Below, one piece after another: positions 35,138 to 46,304 of a stretch of 64,000 nt of DNA (positions are counted from its first letter, which is position 1; every line of letters starts with the position of its first letter). The DNA comes from Marinobacter pelagius (GTDB taxonomy: Bacteria; Pseudomonadota; Gammaproteobacteria; Pseudomonadales; Oleiphilaceae), in assembly GCF_900114925.1 (NCBI RefSeq), contig NZ_FOUR01000003.1, positions 372,001 through 436,000 of the forward strand. The letters are read 5' to 3'. Position numbers and translations under genes: made by a program. Below the pieces are notes generated by a model. The model saw only the letters and a program-made list of their open reading frames with translations. It made no database searches and had not been told where the DNA came from.

Positions 35138-36433
35138 ATGGGTATGACCCACATCGTCGACCGGCGGTTGAACGGTAAGAACAAGAGCGCGGTGAACCGG
35201 GAACGGTTCCTGCGCCGCTACCGCCACCACATCAAGAAAGCGGTGGCGGAGGCGGTGCACAAGCGCTCGATCACAGACGTTGAAAGGGGTGAGAAAGTCA
35301 GTATCCCGACCCGGGATATTGACGAGCCCATCTTCCACCACGGCCAGGGTGGCCGGCGGGAGGTGGTGCACCCCGGCAACCAGGACTTTGTGGCCGGGGA
35401 CATGATCCCCAAACCCCAGGGTGGTGGTGGCCAGGGAGGCGGCCAGGGCCAGGCCAGTCCGGATGGCGAGGGCATGGACGAGTTCGCCTTCCAGATCACC
35501 CAGGAAGAGTTCCTGGACTTCCTGTTCGATGACCTGGAACTCCCCAACCTCGCTCGCAAGAAACTCAAGGATACCGAGGCCTTCAAATACGTGAGGGCCG
35601 GTTTCACCAACCAGGGTATTCCGGCCAAGCTGGATGTGGTGCGCTCCCTGCGGGGCGCGCACGCCCGGCGCCTCGGCCTGGGTGGCGCCCGCAAGAAGAA
35701 GATCAAGGATCTGGAGAAGCAGCTGGAGGCGCTGAAATCCGCACCGGAGGATCTGGATCCGGCCTTCAGCCACGAGGACCAGATAAAGGTATTGGAAGAC
35801 GAGATCGCCCGGCTCAAGGCCAACGTGCGCCGAATCCCGTTCATTGACGAGATCGATCTGCGCTACCGGCAGCATGTGAAGCAGCCGAAACCGGCCACCA
35901 GTGCGGTGATGTTCTGCCTGATGGACGTCTCCGGCTCCATGACCCAGATGCACAAGGACATCGCCAAGCGCTTCTTCATCCTGCTTTACCTGTTCCTGAA
36001 GAAGAACTACAAGAAGATCGACGTGGTCTTCATCCGCCACCACACCAGCGCCAAGGAGGTGGACGAGGAGGAGTTCTTCTACAGCCGCGAAACCGGCGGC
36101 ACCATTGTCTCCAGTGCGATCAAGCTGATGCACAAGATCATCGAGTCCCGCTATTCCCCGGCGGAATGGAACATCTATGCCGCCCAGGCATCGGATGGCG
36201 ATAACTGGAACGACGACTCCCCGGTCTGCGGCAAGCTGCTGGCCGACAGCATCCTGCCGCTGGTGCAGTATTACGCCTATGTGGAGATCACACCCCAGGA
36301 TCACCAGATGCTCTGGTACGAGTACGAGAAGATCATGGAACGGTTCCCGCAGAGCTTTGCCATGCAGCAGATTGCTGACCCGGGTGAGATCTACCCGGTG
36401 TTCCGCCAGTTGTTCGAGAGGAAAGCCGCATGA
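35138..36433 (+). CDS. yeaH: YeaH/YhbH family protein (DUF444)
   Basis: This 431-residue protein is the usual partner of YeaG. It starts [25 protein letters not shown] and has a glycine-rich hinge ([15 protein letters not shown]) at about 89-103. The C-terminal half is a von Willebrand A-like fold with a MIDAS-like motif [14 protein letters not shown] at about 264-277. This suggests a metal-dependent protein-binding role, possibly as a YeaG substrate or adaptor. It lies 33 nt after yeaG and overlaps spoVR by 4 nt. Confidence 0.94.
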   Translation: MGMTHIVDRRLNGKNKSAVNRERFLRRYRHHIKKAVAEAVHKRSITDVERGEKVSIPTRDIDEPIFHHGQGGRREVVHPGNQDFVAGDMIPKPQGGGGQGGGQGQASPDGEGMDEFAFQITQEEFLDFLFDDLELPNLARKKLKDTEAFKYVRAGFTNQGIPAKLDVVRSLRGAHARRLGLGGARKKKIKDLEKQLEALKSAPEDLDPAFSHEDQIKVLEDEIARLKANVRRIPFIDEIDLRYRQHVKQPKPATSAVMFCLMDVSGSMTQMHKDIAKRFFILLYLFLKKNYKKIDVVFIRHHTSAKEVDEEEFFYSRETGGTIVSSAIKLMHKIIESRYSPAEWNIYAAQASDGDNWNDDSPVCGKLLADSILPLVQYYAYVEITPQDHQMLWYEYEKIMERFPQSFAMQQIADPGEIYPVFRQLFERKAA

Positions 36434-37989
36434 GTAGCATCGTCGACCGTCCGAACGTACCGGAAAGCGACCAGCCCGGAGCCAGGAAGCCGATTTCCAC
36501 CGGGTCGGAGTGGACCTTCGATCTGATCCAGCAGTACGACGACGAAATCGCCAAGTGCGCCGGGGAGTTCGGGCTGGATACCTACCCGAACCAGATCGAG
36601 GTGATCAGCGCCGAACAGATGATGGATGCATATAGCTCCGTGGGCATGCCCGTGGGTTACCATCACTGGTCCTTCGGCAAGCAGTTCCTCAATACCGCCA
36701 AGGGCTACCAGCGCGGGCAGATGGGGCTGGCCTACGAAATCGTGATCAACTCCAACCCCTGTATCGCCTACCTGATGGAGGAGAACACCCTGCCCATGCA
36801 GGCACTGGTGATTGCCCACGCGTGCTACGGCCACAACTCCTTCTTCAAGGGTAACTACCTGTTCCGCACCTGGACCGACGCCAGCGCGATCATCGATTAC
36901 CTGGTGTTCGCCCGCAACTACGTGGCCGAGTGCGAGGAACGCCATGGCGTGGATGCGGTGGAAGAGATCCTGGATTCCTGCCACGCCCTGATGAATTACG
37001 GCGTAGACCGTTACAAGCGTCCGCCGCCCATTTCGGCTGCCGAAGAAGCTCGCCGCCAGAAGGAACGGGAAGAGTACCAGCAGCGCCGGATCAATGACCT
37101 GTGGCGCACCATCCCGAGGCCGGAGGACGACGATGACCCGGTGAAACGCCAGCGCCGGTTCCCGGAGGAACCCCAGGAGAACCTGCTGTACTTCATCGAG
37201 AAAAATGCGCCGCTGCTGGAGACCTGGCAGCGGGAAATCATCCGCATCGTTCGCAAGCTCGGGCAGTACTTCTACCCGCAGCGCCAGACCCAGGTGATGA
37301 ACGAGGGCTGGGCCACGTTCTGGCACTACACCCTGCTGCACCGGATGTACGACAAGGGCCTGGTGAATGACGGTTTCATGCTGGAGTTCCTCCAGAGCCA
37401 TTCGGCGGTTGTCTATCAGCCGCCGTTCAACAGCCCGTGGTATTCCGGCATCAACCCGTACACCCTCGGTTTCTCCATTTTCACCGACCTCCGCCGGATC
37501 TGTGAGAACCCCACCGACGAGGACCGGGAATGGTTCCCGGACATTGCCGGATCGGACTGGCTCGAGACGCTGCACTTCGCCATGCGCAACTTCAAGGATG
37601 AGAGCTTTATCCAGCAGTTCCTGTCACCCAAGGTAATGCGGGACCTGAAGCTCTTTGCCATCGAAAATGACGACCAGGAAGATCATTACATGGTCACCGC
37701 CATTCACGATGACCCCGGTTACCGCCCCCTTCGGGAGAAACTGGCCCGCCAGTACAACCTGAGTTACCGGGAGCCGAATATCCAGGTCTGGAACGTGGAT
37801 GTGCGGGGCGATCGCTCCCTCACCCTCAGGCATATCCCGGTGGACCGGGTGCCGTTGGGCGAGGACACCGAGGAAGTGGTGCGCCATGTCCATCGGCTGT
37901 GGGGCTTCGATGTGCACTTGGAGAGCGTGGATGAAGGTACGGTTGTGGAGGAATATCATTGTCCGCCCCCCCATCTCGATGACGAGTAA
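36430..37989 (+). CDS. spoVR: SpoVR family protein
   Basis: This 519-residue protein belongs to the SpoVR/YcgB family, named from Bacillus cortex formation but common in non-spore-forming proteobacteria next to yeaGH. It shows [56 protein letters not shown] and [11 protein letters not shown]. The biochemical role is unknown; it is linked to stress physiology by its operon. The start codon overlaps yeaH by 4 nt, showing translational coupling. The next gene starts 2 nt after its stop. Confidence 0.94.
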   Translation: MSSIVDRPNVPESDQPGARKPISTGSEWTFDLIQQYDDEIAKCAGEFGLDTYPNQIEVISAEQMMDAYSSVGMPVGYHHWSFGKQFLNTAKGYQRGQMGLAYEIVINSNPCIAYLMEENTLPMQALVIAHACYGHNSFFKGNYLFRTWTDASAIIDYLVFARNYVAECEERHGVDAVEEILDSCHALMNYGVDRYKRPPPISAAEEARRQKEREEYQQRRINDLWRTIPRPEDDDDPVKRQRRFPEEPQENLLYFIEKNAPLLETWQREIIRIVRKLGQYFYPQRQTQVMNEGWATFWHYTLLHRMYDKGLVNDGFMLEFLQSHSAVVYQPPFNSPWYSGINPYTLGFSIFTDLRRICENPTDEDREWFPDIAGSDWLETLHFAMRNFKDESFIQQFLSPKVMRDLKLFAIENDDQEDHYMVTAIHDDPGYRPLREKLARQYNLSYREPNIQVWNVDVRGDRSLTLRHIPVDRVPLGEDTEEVVRHVHRLWGFDVHLESVDEGTVVEEYHCPPPHLDDE

Positions 37990-37991
37990 CT

Positions 37992-39962
37992 GTGCAGGCA
38001 GCTGATAAACCCACTCCGGACTCCGACAATCAGGACAAGGCCCCGACCAACCACCATTCTCCGGTGCTGGTCGGGCCCTTGTTGCGCCATGCCAGCCAGG
38101 ACCAGCTGGTCCTCTGGTTGGTGGCCCGGGAGTCCCTGGACCTATGTGTGAGACTGTCCGAGCGGGACCATCCAGAGCAGCCGTTTGTTGAGCGGGACCT
38201 TGTTGACACCGAGATTACCCGCCTCAGGATCGGCACCCACGCGTGGCTGCACCTGGTGGATCTCCGGCCTGACAATCCCCTGCCCCGGGATACCCGGCTG
38301 GAATACGACCTTGGCATCATTGCCACGGAGGGCGTGAGCTGGGTTCGGGACTGGGCGCCGCATCTGTGTCCGGAGGACCGGGAGCGACCCGGTTTTGTCA
38401 TCAAGTCGCGACTCGACCGCATCCTGCATGGCTCCTGCCGCCGGCCCCACCACTCCTCTGCCGATGGCCTGGTGCGGGTGGACGAGGAGTTGCAGAAGGC
38501 CCGCCAGCTGGAGGACATCCCGGCACTGCTGCTGATGACCGGTGACCAGATCTACGCCGACGATGTCGCCGGCCCCATGCTCCATGCCATCCAGTGCGTG
38601 ATTCATCAGCTCGGGCTCTACCAGGAGGTTCTCGAAGGCGCTTCCCTGAGCCACAGCCAGGAGCTGACCTCCCTGGAGAAGGCCTACTACCATCGGGACA
38701 AGCTGCTGCCGGAATCGGAATTCAACGAGGACCTGACCGAGCGCTTCTTCGGGGGTGTGCGCAAGCCGGTATTCACCACCGCCAACGCCGGCAACCACCT
38801 GATCTCCTTTGCCGAGGTCATGGCCATGTACCTGCTGGTGTGGTCACCCGAGCCCTGGGCCATGGTGACGCCTGCCGAACCCGTAAGTGATGAGGAAGAG
38901 CTGGCCCGCTATCGCCGGGAACAGCAAGCGATCGACCGGTTCCGGGCGGATCTGCCCCGGGCTGCCCGGGCGCTGGCCAACGTGCCCGTTTACATGATCT
39001 TTGATGATCACGACGTGACCGACGACTGGAACCTGTCGGCACTCTGGGAAACCACCGCTTACGAGCATCCCTTCTCCCGCCGGATCATCGGCAATGCCTT
39101 GCTTGGTTACCTGCTTTGTCAAGGCTGGGGCAACCAACCCGACACCTTCAAGGACCTGCTGGAGCAGTGCCAGGGACTGTTGGCACCACAGAAAGATCAC
39201 AATGAACTGGACAAGACCATCCAGGATGAACTGATCGACCAGCTGTTCCATTTCCATCAGTGGCATTACAGCCTGGCCACCAGCCCGAAACTGGTGGTCC
39301 TGGATACCCGCACCCACCGTTGGCGCAGCGAAGTCCGGCGCAGTCAGCCCTCAGGTCTGATGGACTGGGAGTCCCTGACCGACTTCCAGCAGGAGGTAAT
39401 GGGTGAGGACGCGGTGGTCGTGGTCTCGCCCGCCCCCATGTTTGGCGTGAAGCTGATCGAGATGATCCAGCGGGTGTTCACCTGGTTCGGCAAACCACTG
39501 CTGGTGGATGCGGAAAACTGGATGGCGCACCGGGGCGCCGCCAGCGTGATGTTGAACATCTTCGGCCATCCCCGCACCCCGAAGCATTTCGTGATCCTGT
39601 CCGGAGATGTGCACTACTCCTTCGCCTACGACATCCGGCTGAAACACAAGCACAACAGCCCCGAGATCTGGCAGATCACCAGCAGCGGTATCAAGAACGA
39701 GTTTCCCCATCAGTTGCTGGAATGGCTGGACCGGCTGAACCGCTGGTTGTTCGCCCCCTGGTCACCCCTGAACTGGTTCACCAAGCGTCGGCGCATGCGG
39801 ATTCGACCGAGGTTGCCGGAAGGTCGGGATGCCGGGGAGCGGCTGTGGAACCATGCCGGCATCGGTGATGTCCGGCTGGATGAGGAGGGCGCACCCTCCG
39901 CCATCCGGCAATTGAATGCCGATGGCGGAGGGACGGTATTTCATCGTGGCCGGGAGGAATGA
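37992..39962 (+). CDS. PhoD-like phosphatase/metallophosphoesterase
   Basis: This 656-residue protein starts at a GTG at 37992, two bases after the spoVR stop. It carries metallophosphoesterase motifs in a PhoD-like arrangement: LMTGDQIYADDVAGP at about 181-195, FDDHDVTDDWN at about 337-347 and SGDVHYSFAYD at about 537-547. There is no signal peptide, so it is probably cytosolic, unlike classical exported PhoD. The substrate is unknown. The tight spacing suggests it is the fourth gene of the yeaG-yeaH-spoVR operon, which is not the usual E. coli arrangement. Its stop abuts that of the convergent TrpB-like gene. Confidence 0.8.
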   Translation: MQAADKPTPDSDNQDKAPTNHHSPVLVGPLLRHASQDQLVLWLVARESLDLCVRLSERDHPEQPFVERDLVDTEITRLRIGTHAWLHLVDLRPDNPLPRDTRLEYDLGIIATEGVSWVRDWAPHLCPEDRERPGFVIKSRLDRILHGSCRRPHHSSADGLVRVDEELQKARQLEDIPALLLMTGDQIYADDVAGPMLHAIQCVIHQLGLYQEVLEGASLSHSQELTSLEKAYYHRDKLLPESEFNEDLTERFFGGVRKPVFTTANAGNHLISFAEVMAMYLLVWSPEPWAMVTPAEPVSDEEELARYRREQQAIDRFRADLPRAARALANVPVYMIFDDHDVTDDWNLSALWETTAYEHPFSRRIIGNALLGYLLCQGWGNQPDTFKDLLEQCQGLLAPQKDHNELDKTIQDELIDQLFHFHQWHYSLATSPKLVVLDTRTHRWRSEVRRSQPSGLMDWESLTDFQQEVMGEDAVVVVSPAPMFGVKLIEMIQRVFTWFGKPLLVDAENWMAHRGAASVMLNIFGHPRTPKHFVILSGDVHYSFAYDIRLKHKHNSPEIWQITSSGIKNEFPHQLLEWLDRLNRWLFAPWSPLNWFTKRRRMRIRPRLPEGRDAGERLWNHAGIGDVRLDEEGAPSAIRQLNADGGGTVFHRGREE

Positions 39963-41321
39963 TCAGCCCGAAACGGACGGCAGGCCGGAGAGGGCCATGG
40001 CCAGCTCCTGCTCGTCGTACTCGTAGTCCTCAAGCTGGCCCTCGAAGTAGGCGGTGTAGGCCGCCATGTCGAAATGGCCGTGGCCGCAGAGGTTGAACAG
40101 GATGACCTCGTCCTTGCCTTCCCGCTTGCAGCGCAGGGCTTCCTCGATGGCGCCCTTGACCGCGTGGTTGGCCTCCGGTGCCGGCACGATCCCCTCGTTG
40201 CGGGCAAACAGCACGCCGGCTTCGAAGCATTCGCGCTGGGTGTAGGACACCGCATCGAACAGGCCCAGCTCCTTGGCGTGGGACACCATTGGCGCCATGC
40301 CGTGGTAACGCAGGCCACCGGCGTGGAAGCCCGGGGGAGTGAAGTCAGAGCCCAGGGTGTGCATCTTGGTCAGCGGCGTCATGTGAGCGGTGTCGCCGTA
40401 ATCGTAGGCGTACTTGCCCCGGGTCAGTGTGGGACAGGCCGAGGGCTCAACCGCCACAATCCGGGACTTCTCGCCACCACGCAGGGCATGGCCCATGAAC
40501 GGGAAGGCAATACCCGCGAAGTTGGAACCGCCGCCGGTGCAACCGACGATCACATCCGGCCAGCAATCGGCCATTTCCATCTGTTGCATCGCCTCCAGGC
40601 CAATCACGCTCTGGTGCAGCAGCACATGGTTCAGCACCGAGCCCAGGGCGTACTTGGTGTTCGGGTCCTGGACCGCCAACTCCACCGCCTCGGAAATGGC
40701 GATACCCAGGCTGCCGGTGTGGTCGGGTTTCTCGGCCAGCACCTTGCGACCGAACTCGGTCAGCTCGGAGGGTGACGGCACGCACTTCGCGCCGTAGGTT
40801 TCCATCACTGCACGACGGTAGGGCTTCTGGTTATAGGACACCCGGACCTGAAACACGGTGACGTCGATGTCGAACAGGGAGCCGGCGAAGGAAAGCGAGG
40901 TACCCCACTGCCCCGCCCCAGTCTCGGTGGTCAGGGTGCGGATGCCTGCCTGCTGGTTATAGAACGCCTGCGGGATGGCGGTATTGGGCTTGTGACTGCC
41001 CGCCGGGCTGACACCTTCGTACTTGTAGAAGATCTTGGCCGGGGTTCCCAGGGCCTTCTCCAGACGATGCGCCCGATACAACGGTGCCGGGCGCCACAGC
41101 CGATAGACGTCACGAACCGGCTCGGGAATCTCGATTTCCCGCTCGGTGGACACCTCCTGCTGGATCAGCTCCATGGGGAACAGGGGTTCCAGGTCCGCCG
41201 GGCCCACCGGCTGTTTGGTGGCCGGGTGCAGCACCGCCGGTAGCGGCTCCGGAAAATCCGCCTGCAGGTTGTACCAGTATTTCGGCATCTGGCTTTCGTC
41301 GAGAAGGAACTTGGTTTGCAT
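39963..41321 (-). CDS. TrpB-like pyridoxal phosphate-dependent enzyme
   Basis: The ATG at 41321 gives 452 residues ([18 protein letters not shown]), the usual length of the TrpB2-type branch; the longer frame to 41504 is not supported. It has [18 protein letters not shown], the PLP lysine in [43 protein letters not shown] for phosphate binding and the C-terminal PAPEANHAV. The family resembles tryptophan synthase beta chain but is not paired with trpA here, so it may act on indole salvage or another amino acid. Its stop codon touches that of the phosphatase gene. Confidence 0.88.
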   Translation of the reverse strand: MQTKFLLDESQMPKYWYNLQADFPEPLPAVLHPATKQPVGPADLEPLFPMELIQQEVSTEREIEIPEPVRDVYRLWRPAPLYRAHRLEKALGTPAKIFYKYEGVSPAGSHKPNTAIPQAFYNQQAGIRTLTTETGAGQWGTSLSFAGSLFDIDVTVFQVRVSYNQKPYRRAVMETYGAKCVPSPSELTEFGRKVLAEKPDHTGSLGIAISEAVELAVQDPNTKYALGSVLNHVLLHQSVIGLEAMQQMEMADCWPDVIVGCTGGGSNFAGIAFPFMGHALRGGEKSRIVAVEPSACPTLTRGKYAYDYGDTAHMTPLTKMHTLGSDFTPPGFHAGGLRYHGMAPMVSHAKELGLFDAVSYTQRECFEAGVLFARNEGIVPAPEANHAVKGAIEEALRCKREGKDEVILFNLCGHGHFDMAAYTAYFEGQLEDYEYDEQELAMALSGLPSVSG

Positions 41322-41358
41322 GAATTTAAAATCCCTACTGTTTATGTTGTTATCGCCC

Positions 41359-43434
41359 TCAGAATACCCATTCCAGGCCCGCATAAAAAGTTCTTCCGGG
41401 ACCCGGTTCGAAATATCCGCGCTCTTCCACCGGACGATTCGCGTTGGCATTGATCCGGACGTTACTGAAGTACTCCTGATCCAGCAGATTGCGAAGGCCG
41501 GCATACAGGTTCAGGGTCTGATCCGCCATCCGGAAGGAATCGCCGGCACGCAGACCTACCAGCCAGTAATCACTCACCAGGGTCTGGTTACTGTTCTCGG
41601 CATAGAACTCGCCCACATACTGCCATTCAAGCGCCGCGAAACGGCCGGCGGGTCCGCGCCACTCCAGCTCGCTCACCCAGAGCTGCTCCGGAAGGCCAGG
41701 GATGTCGTTGCCACTGGCATCGTTGCCCTGTTCATCAACAAAGTCCCGTAATTCGTAATCGGCGAGGGTCAGGGCGCTGGTCACTCGCCAGGCGTAGGAA
41801 AGCTCCCAGGCCAGGCCCAGTTCAAAGCCGTTGCGCCGGGTTTCACCGGCGTTCTCGTAGAAGGTCTGATCCCCCACGTTAAAAGGCAGGATCTCGTCCT
41901 CCACCCGGATCGAAAACAGGGCCATATCATAGCTGAGGCCGCGGCCGAGCATGCCGCGCATACCCAGCTCGCGATTCAATGCCTGCTGAGGCTCCAGCTC
42001 GGGATTAAAACCACCGCCGCTGGGATTGGCAAACTCGGTAAAGGTGGGCGATTCGAACGCTGTGCCGATGGTGGCGTACACCTGGTGCCTTGGCGCCAGC
42101 TTGTAGCTGATGCCGGCAACACCACTGTACTCCCGGAAAGTCCGGCTGCCCGAATCATCCTCGCCGTCTTGCAGCCAGTCGTCGTCAATGGCCAGGCGCA
42201 ATCGATCGAACCGGACACCCAGGGATAGGTTGAGTGCATCGCTAATCGCCAGATCGCCCTGGCCAAATACCGCCACATTAGTGGCGCTCTGGTTTTCCGC
42301 CTGGGTCTGGCCGGTGATATCGCCATCGATAGACACCGAATAGCGGCGCCGGTCATCCGACTGATGGTGCATATCCAAACCGGTAACCCACACCAGGGGC
42401 AACCCGGCGAATGTCGACTCCTGCTGGTACTCGGAACTGATGCCGTAAAAGTGCCGGTCGTAGGCCACCCGGCTGCTGCCCGGGAACGGCAGTTGCTGGG
42501 CAAAATCCCGGTGGGTATAGAAAGTATCCAGGGTGAGTTGGCCGGGCACGACCGCCGAATCTTCAAATCTTACGCCCAGGGTCTGCTGGTTCACGGTCTG
42601 GCTACTATCCAGCCTCTTGGCCAGTTCAGTGGCCTGGTTCGGGTCCTCTTCCACCTGGGCCAGGGTGAGCCCGCCCGGATCTTCAGACTTCGGGTTGTGC
42701 AACACGTTGAAGGTGGTTATCACCCGCCGGCCAGGGTCCAGATCGTGCCCTATCCGGGCGTTGAACAATCCTTTTTCCGCCTCGCTCTGCTCACGATGGC
42801 CGTCAACGGTCAGCCAGGAGAGGGTGGCTATACCATTGGTATCACCATCAACGCCGTTACCCTGGACCGCAGCCTTGCGATAGCCGTCACTGCCACCATC
42901 AAGCCGCAGTCGACCGCCCTCGGGCAGTTCATTACCCCGCGCTGTCGAGATATCGATCACACCGCCGGCGGCATTACCATACTGAACCGACGCTGGCCCC
43001 CGAATGACTTCAATTCGCTGGGCCGAATCCAGATCAATGGCATCAATCTGGGACTGGCCGTCGGGAAGGGTGTAGGGAATGCCATCAACCTGAACACGGA
43101 TACCCCGAATACCAAAGGGCGCCCTCGCGCCAAACCCTCGGGTGGACAACCTGAGATTCTGGGCGAAGTTATAGCGGTTCTGAAAAAACAGACCGGGGAC
43201 GGTATTGAGGGATTCGTCCAGTTGCAGGCGCTGCTGGCCCTCGAGGATATCCGGGGCGTTAATCACTGAGACCGCAGCGGGGGTTTCATACAGATCCCGA
43301 ACCAGCCGTGGCGCCGTGACTTTCAGCACCAACTCCTCATCGGTGTCCGATGGTGATTGGGCGATCGCAGGTAGCGAGACAGAAAAACAGATGGGTGCCA
43401 GGACAAGCGCTGCCAGGTAGTTATTCTTGTTCAA
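41359..43434 (-). CDS. TonB-dependent outer-membrane receptor
   Basis: This 691-residue receptor has a signal peptide ending LPAIAQ at 26. A TonB-box-like stretch ([10 protein letters not shown]) precedes the plug domain (about 45-160: GVRFEDS-type barrel follows, with [21 protein letters not shown] and [20 protein letters not shown] in the plug). The C-terminal barrel ends YAGLEWVF with a terminal aromatic, as expected. It probably imports an iron chelate or another scarce compound; the ligand cannot be read. No Fur box was found upstream, but a perfect 7-bp inverted repeat lies just before its ribosome binding site (43457-43474). Confidence 0.92.
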   Translation of the reverse strand: MNKNNYLAALVLAPICFSVSLPAIAQSPSDTDEELVLKVTAPRLVRDLYETPAAVSVINAPDILEGQQRLQLDESLNTVPGLFFQNRYNFAQNLRLSTRGFGARAPFGIRGIRVQVDGIPYTLPDGQSQIDAIDLDSAQRIEVIRGPASVQYGNAAGGVIDISTARGNELPEGGRLRLDGGSDGYRKAAVQGNGVDGDTNGIATLSWLTVDGHREQSEAEKGLFNARIGHDLDPGRRVITTFNVLHNPKSEDPGGLTLAQVEEDPNQATELAKRLDSSQTVNQQTLGVRFEDSAVVPGQLTLDTFYTHRDFAQQLPFPGSSRVAYDRHFYGISSEYQQESTFAGLPLVWVTGLDMHHQSDDRRRYSVSIDGDITGQTQAENQSATNVAVFGQGDLAISDALNLSLGVRFDRLRLAIDDDWLQDGEDDSGSRTFREYSGVAGISYKLAPRHQVYATIGTAFESPTFTEFANPSGGGFNPELEPQQALNRELGMRGMLGRGLSYDMALFSIRVEDEILPFNVGDQTFYENAGETRRNGFELGLAWELSYAWRVTSALTLADYELRDFVDEQGNDASGNDIPGLPEQLWVSELEWRGPAGRFAALEWQYVGEFYAENSNQTLVSDYWLVGLRAGDSFRMADQTLNLYAGLRNLLDQEYFSNVRINANANRPVEERGYFEPGPGRTFYAGLEWVF

Positions 43435-43456
43435 AGGGCCTCCTCAGGGTTCGCCA

Positions 43457-43474
43457 ATCAAGATTTCTCTTGAT
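43457..43474 (-). promoter_or_regulatory. Leader hairpin or operator of the TonB receptor gene
   Basis: ATCAAGA and TCTTGAT form a perfect 7-bp inverted repeat. In RNA of the receptor gene it makes a stem closed by a GAAA tetraloop, just upstream of the GAGGAGG ribosome binding site. It could be an RNA control hairpin or a repressor site. Confidence 0.45.
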
Positions 43475-43595
43475 AACGGGTACGCCAGCGATGGGGAAAT
43501 GGTGTCATCCCATTCAACCCATCGGAAGGCCATTCTTAAATAAACATTTAAATTGCTTTTTATAGGATCTTGGTAGTGGTTCCAAAGTAGCAGAA

Positions 43596-44333
43596 TCAGG
43601 CGGGGATCCAGGCTTCAAGCAGATCAACCAGCCAGGGCACCAACAAGGCGGTGGCAAATGCGGACAGTGCCATGGCCAATCCCGAGAAGGCGCCCATCTG
43701 GTTGCTGACCTGGAACGCCCGGGCCGTGCCGATCCCGTGGGCCGCCACGCCCATGGCGATGCCCTTGGCGGTGTCATCCTTCACCCGGATCCACTCGAAC
43801 AGCTTGGTGCCGAGCACCGCCCCCGTGATCCCGGTGATCACTACCAGCACCGCCGTCAGTGACGGCAGGCCGCCGATTTTCTCGGAGATGCCCATGGCCA
43901 CCGGCGCCGTGGCCGATTTCGGTGCCAGAGACATCTGGATCTCGAACGAGCCACCGAAGATCCGCGCCAGCCAGATCGAGCTGCCAGCGGCAATCACTAC
44001 ACCACACAGGAGCGAGATGGTGACCGGCATCCAGAGCTGGCGCAGCCGGGAGAACTGCTGGTACAGCGGCACCGCCAGCGCCACCGTGGCCGGGCCAAGC
44101 AGGAAGTGAACGAACTGGCCACCCTCGAAATAATCGTTGTAGGAGGTGCCGGTCAGCAGCAGCAGGCCGATAAGCATGGCGACGGACGTTACTACCGGGT
44201 TGGCCAGGGGGTTGGAATTAGTGCGCAGGTAAAGCCGGTAGGCCAGACCATAGGCCACCAGGGTGATGGTCAGTCCCAGCAGCGGCGATGCCGAGAGGTA
44301 GACCCAGATATCCTTCAGCCCGGGATCATTCAT
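43596..44333 (-). CDS. lrgB: LrgB family membrane protein
   Basis: This inner-membrane protein of 245 residues has several hydrophobic segments and the family stretches FLLGPATVALAVPLYQQ, LAPKSATAPVAMGISEKIGG and AAHGIGTARAFQ. LrgB with LrgA/CidA forms a holin-like or metabolite (pyruvate/acetate) transport pair in other bacteria. It overlaps lrgA by 8 nt and is its downstream partner. Confidence 0.92.
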   Translation of the reverse strand: MNDPGLKDIWVYLSASPLLGLTITLVAYGLAYRLYLRTNSNPLANPVVTSVAMLIGLLLLTGTSYNDYFEGGQFVHFLLGPATVALAVPLYQQFSRLRQLWMPVTISLLCGVVIAAGSSIWLARIFGGSFEIQMSLAPKSATAPVAMGISEKIGGLPSLTAVLVVITGITGAVLGTKLFEWIRVKDDTAKGIAMGVAAHGIGTARAFQVSNQMGAFSGLAMALSAFATALLVPWLVDLLEAWIPA

Positions 44334-44706
44334 GGTTTTGCTCCTCGTTTGCGGCCGAACCCACCAGCCACCAGGTGGTCACCTGCATTACCAGGGCTGT
44401 GGCCACCATGGTGATGATGGTACTGAGCAACAGCGCCAGGGTAATGGGCAGCCACTCGTCGGCAATCCGGCTGAAGTGCGCCATCATGCCTACGCCCGCC
44501 GGTACAAACAGCAGGGACAGGTGGCTGAGCAGGCCGGTGGAGGCGGTTTCCACCGATTCCGGCGTGCTGCCGCGAATCCACAGGGTGATGAACAGCATCA
44601 CCATGCCCAGCACCGGTCCGGGAATGGGCACCCCCAGTAATCGCACGGTGACCTCTCCGACCAACTGATACACCAGCAACAGGGTTATGCCATTGAGAAA
44701 CTGCAT
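44326..44706 (-). CDS. lrgA: CidA/LrgA family holin-like protein
   Basis: This is a small membrane protein of 126 residues with four hydrophobic segments. It has LLLVYQLVGEVTVRLLGVPIPGPVLGMVML near the N-terminus, the classic CidA/LrgA signature, and LLFVPAGVGMMAHFS. It is the partner of LrgB, whose start overlaps its end by 8 nt. The wax ester synthase gene is divergent from it, and the 140-nt space between holds both promoters. Confidence 0.92.
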   Translation of the reverse strand: MQFLNGITLLLVYQLVGEVTVRLLGVPIPGPVLGMVMLFITLWIRGSTPESVETASTGLLSHLSLLFVPAGVGMMAHFSRIADEWLPITLALLLSTIITMVATALVMQVTTWWLVGSAANEEQNHE

Positions 44707-44846
44707 GAAACTCTCCCCGGACGAAATGAAAAAAATCTCTCTGAACAGGGAACTTTATAGCACCCTGAATCGTGAACACGGTCCATTATCAGTATACTTT
44801 CTACCTACAACTAAAAATCCCTTACTTTGGTGGAGTACGACAAGGA

Positions 44847-46292
44847 ATGAAACGTCTGGGAACACTGGATGCCTCATGGCTGGCCGTGGAATCTGAGGAC
44901 ACCCCGATGCACGTGGGTACCCTGCAGATCTTCTCACTGCCGGAGGGCGCTCCCGAGACCTTCCTGCGGGATATGGTCACCCGCATGAAAGAAGCTGGCG
45001 ACATCGCCTCGCCCTGGGGCTACAAGCTTGCCTGGTCCGGCTTTCTCGGCCGGCTGGTTGCCCCGTACTGGGTGGAAGACAAGAAAATCGACCTGGATTA
45101 CCACGTCCGGCACTCGGCATTGCCACGGCCTGGGGGCGAGCGGGAACTGGGCATCCTGGTATCCCGCCTGCACTCCAATCCCCTGGATTTCTCCCGGCCG
45201 CTGTGGGAATGCCATGTGATCGAGGGTCTGGAGAACAACCGGTTTGCCCTGTACACCAAGATGCACCATTCGATGATCGACGGCATCAGCGGTGTGCGTC
45301 TGATGCAGCGGGTGCTGACCACCGATCCTGACCGGCGCGATATGGCTCCGCCCTGGTCGGTGAAACCACAGCGCCGCAGGGGCAGCAAGACCGACAAGGA
45401 AGCCACCATTCCTGCCGCGGTCTCCCAGGCCATGGATGCCCTGAAACTCCAGGCGGACATGGCACCGAGACTCTGGCAGGCCGGCAACAGACTCGTACAC
45501 TCGGTGCGCCATCCCGGAGACGGCCTGACCGCGCCCTTTACCGGACCGGTCTCGATCCTCAATCACCGGGTGACACCCCAACGCCGCTTCGCGACTCAGC
45601 ACTATCAGTTGGACCGGCTCAAGGCCCTGGCCCACGCATCCGGCGGCTCCCTGAACGATATCGTCCTTTACCTGTGCGGAACGGCGCTGCGCCGGTTCCT
45701 GGTGGAGCAGGACCAACTGCCGGACATTCCGCTCACCGCGGGCATCCCGGTGAATATCCGGCCGTCGGATGACGAGGGTACCGGCACCCAGATCAGCTTC
45801 ATGATTGCCTCCCTGGCAACCGACGAGCCCGATCCGCTGACCCGGTTGCAGAACATCAAGACCTCCACCCGCCGTGCCAAGGAGCATCTACAGAAACTGC
45901 CGCGCAGTGCCCTGACCCAGTACACGATGATGCTGATGTCGCCGTACATCCTGCAACTGATGTCCGGGCTTGGCGGGCGCATGCGGCCGGTGTTCAACGT
46001 CACCATCTCCAATGTGCCGGGCCCGCAGCAAACCCTCTACTATGAGGGCGCGAGGCTCGAGGCCATGTACCCGGTGTCATTGATCGCCCATGGCGGGGCG
46101 CTGAATATTACCTGCCTGAGCTATGCCGGATCGCTGAACTTCGGCTATACCGGCTGCCGGGATACCCTGCCCAGCATGCAGAAACTGGCGGTGTACACCG
46201 GTGAGGCGCTGGAAGAGATCGAGGATCTGATCCTGCCGCCGAAGCCGAAAACCGCCGGCCGGCGGAAGAAAGCGGCGACCGCCAGCAAGTAA
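44847..46292 (+). CDS. ws2: Wax ester synthase/acyl-CoA:diacylglycerol acyltransferase
   Basis: This 481-residue enzyme esterifies fatty alcohol or diacylglycerol with acyl-CoA, making storage wax esters or triacylglycerol. It starts MKRLGTLDASWLAVESEDTP, preceded by ACAAGGA; an upstream in-frame ATG at 44772 is rejected because family members start here. The catalytic HHSMIDG is at 140-146, and NVTISNVPGP and GGALNITCLSYAG lie in the C-terminal domain. From memory the sequence is very close to Marinobacter WS2. The neighbouring desaturase module suggests a local cluster for acyl chain metabolism. Confidence 0.93.
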   Translation: MKRLGTLDASWLAVESEDTPMHVGTLQIFSLPEGAPETFLRDMVTRMKEAGDIASPWGYKLAWSGFLGRLVAPYWVEDKKIDLDYHVRHSALPRPGGERELGILVSRLHSNPLDFSRPLWECHVIEGLENNRFALYTKMHHSMIDGISGVRLMQRVLTTDPDRRDMAPPWSVKPQRRRGSKTDKEATIPAAVSQAMDALKLQADMAPRLWQAGNRLVHSVRHPGDGLTAPFTGPVSILNHRVTPQRRFATQHYQLDRLKALAHASGGSLNDIVLYLCGTALRRFLVEQDQLPDIPLTAGIPVNIRPSDDEGTGTQISFMIASLATDEPDPLTRLQNIKTSTRRAKEHLQKLPRSALTQYTMMLMSPYILQLMSGLGGRMRPVFNVTISNVPGPQQTLYYEGARLEAMYPVSLIAHGGALNITCLSYAGSLNFGYTGCRDTLPSMQKLAVYTGEALEEIEDLILPPKPKTAGRRKKAATASK

Positions 46293-46304
46293 GTCGAGAA
46301 AAAC

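Noticed and set aside
34316..36304. A 662-codon minus-strand frame across yeaG and yeaH
   Set aside because: It spans the 3' half of one real gene and most of the next on the opposite strand, a typical codon-bias shadow.
43435..43595. Fur box upstream of the TonB receptor
   Set aside because: No sequence close to GATAATGATAATCATTATC was seen; only the short inverted repeat at 43457 is present.
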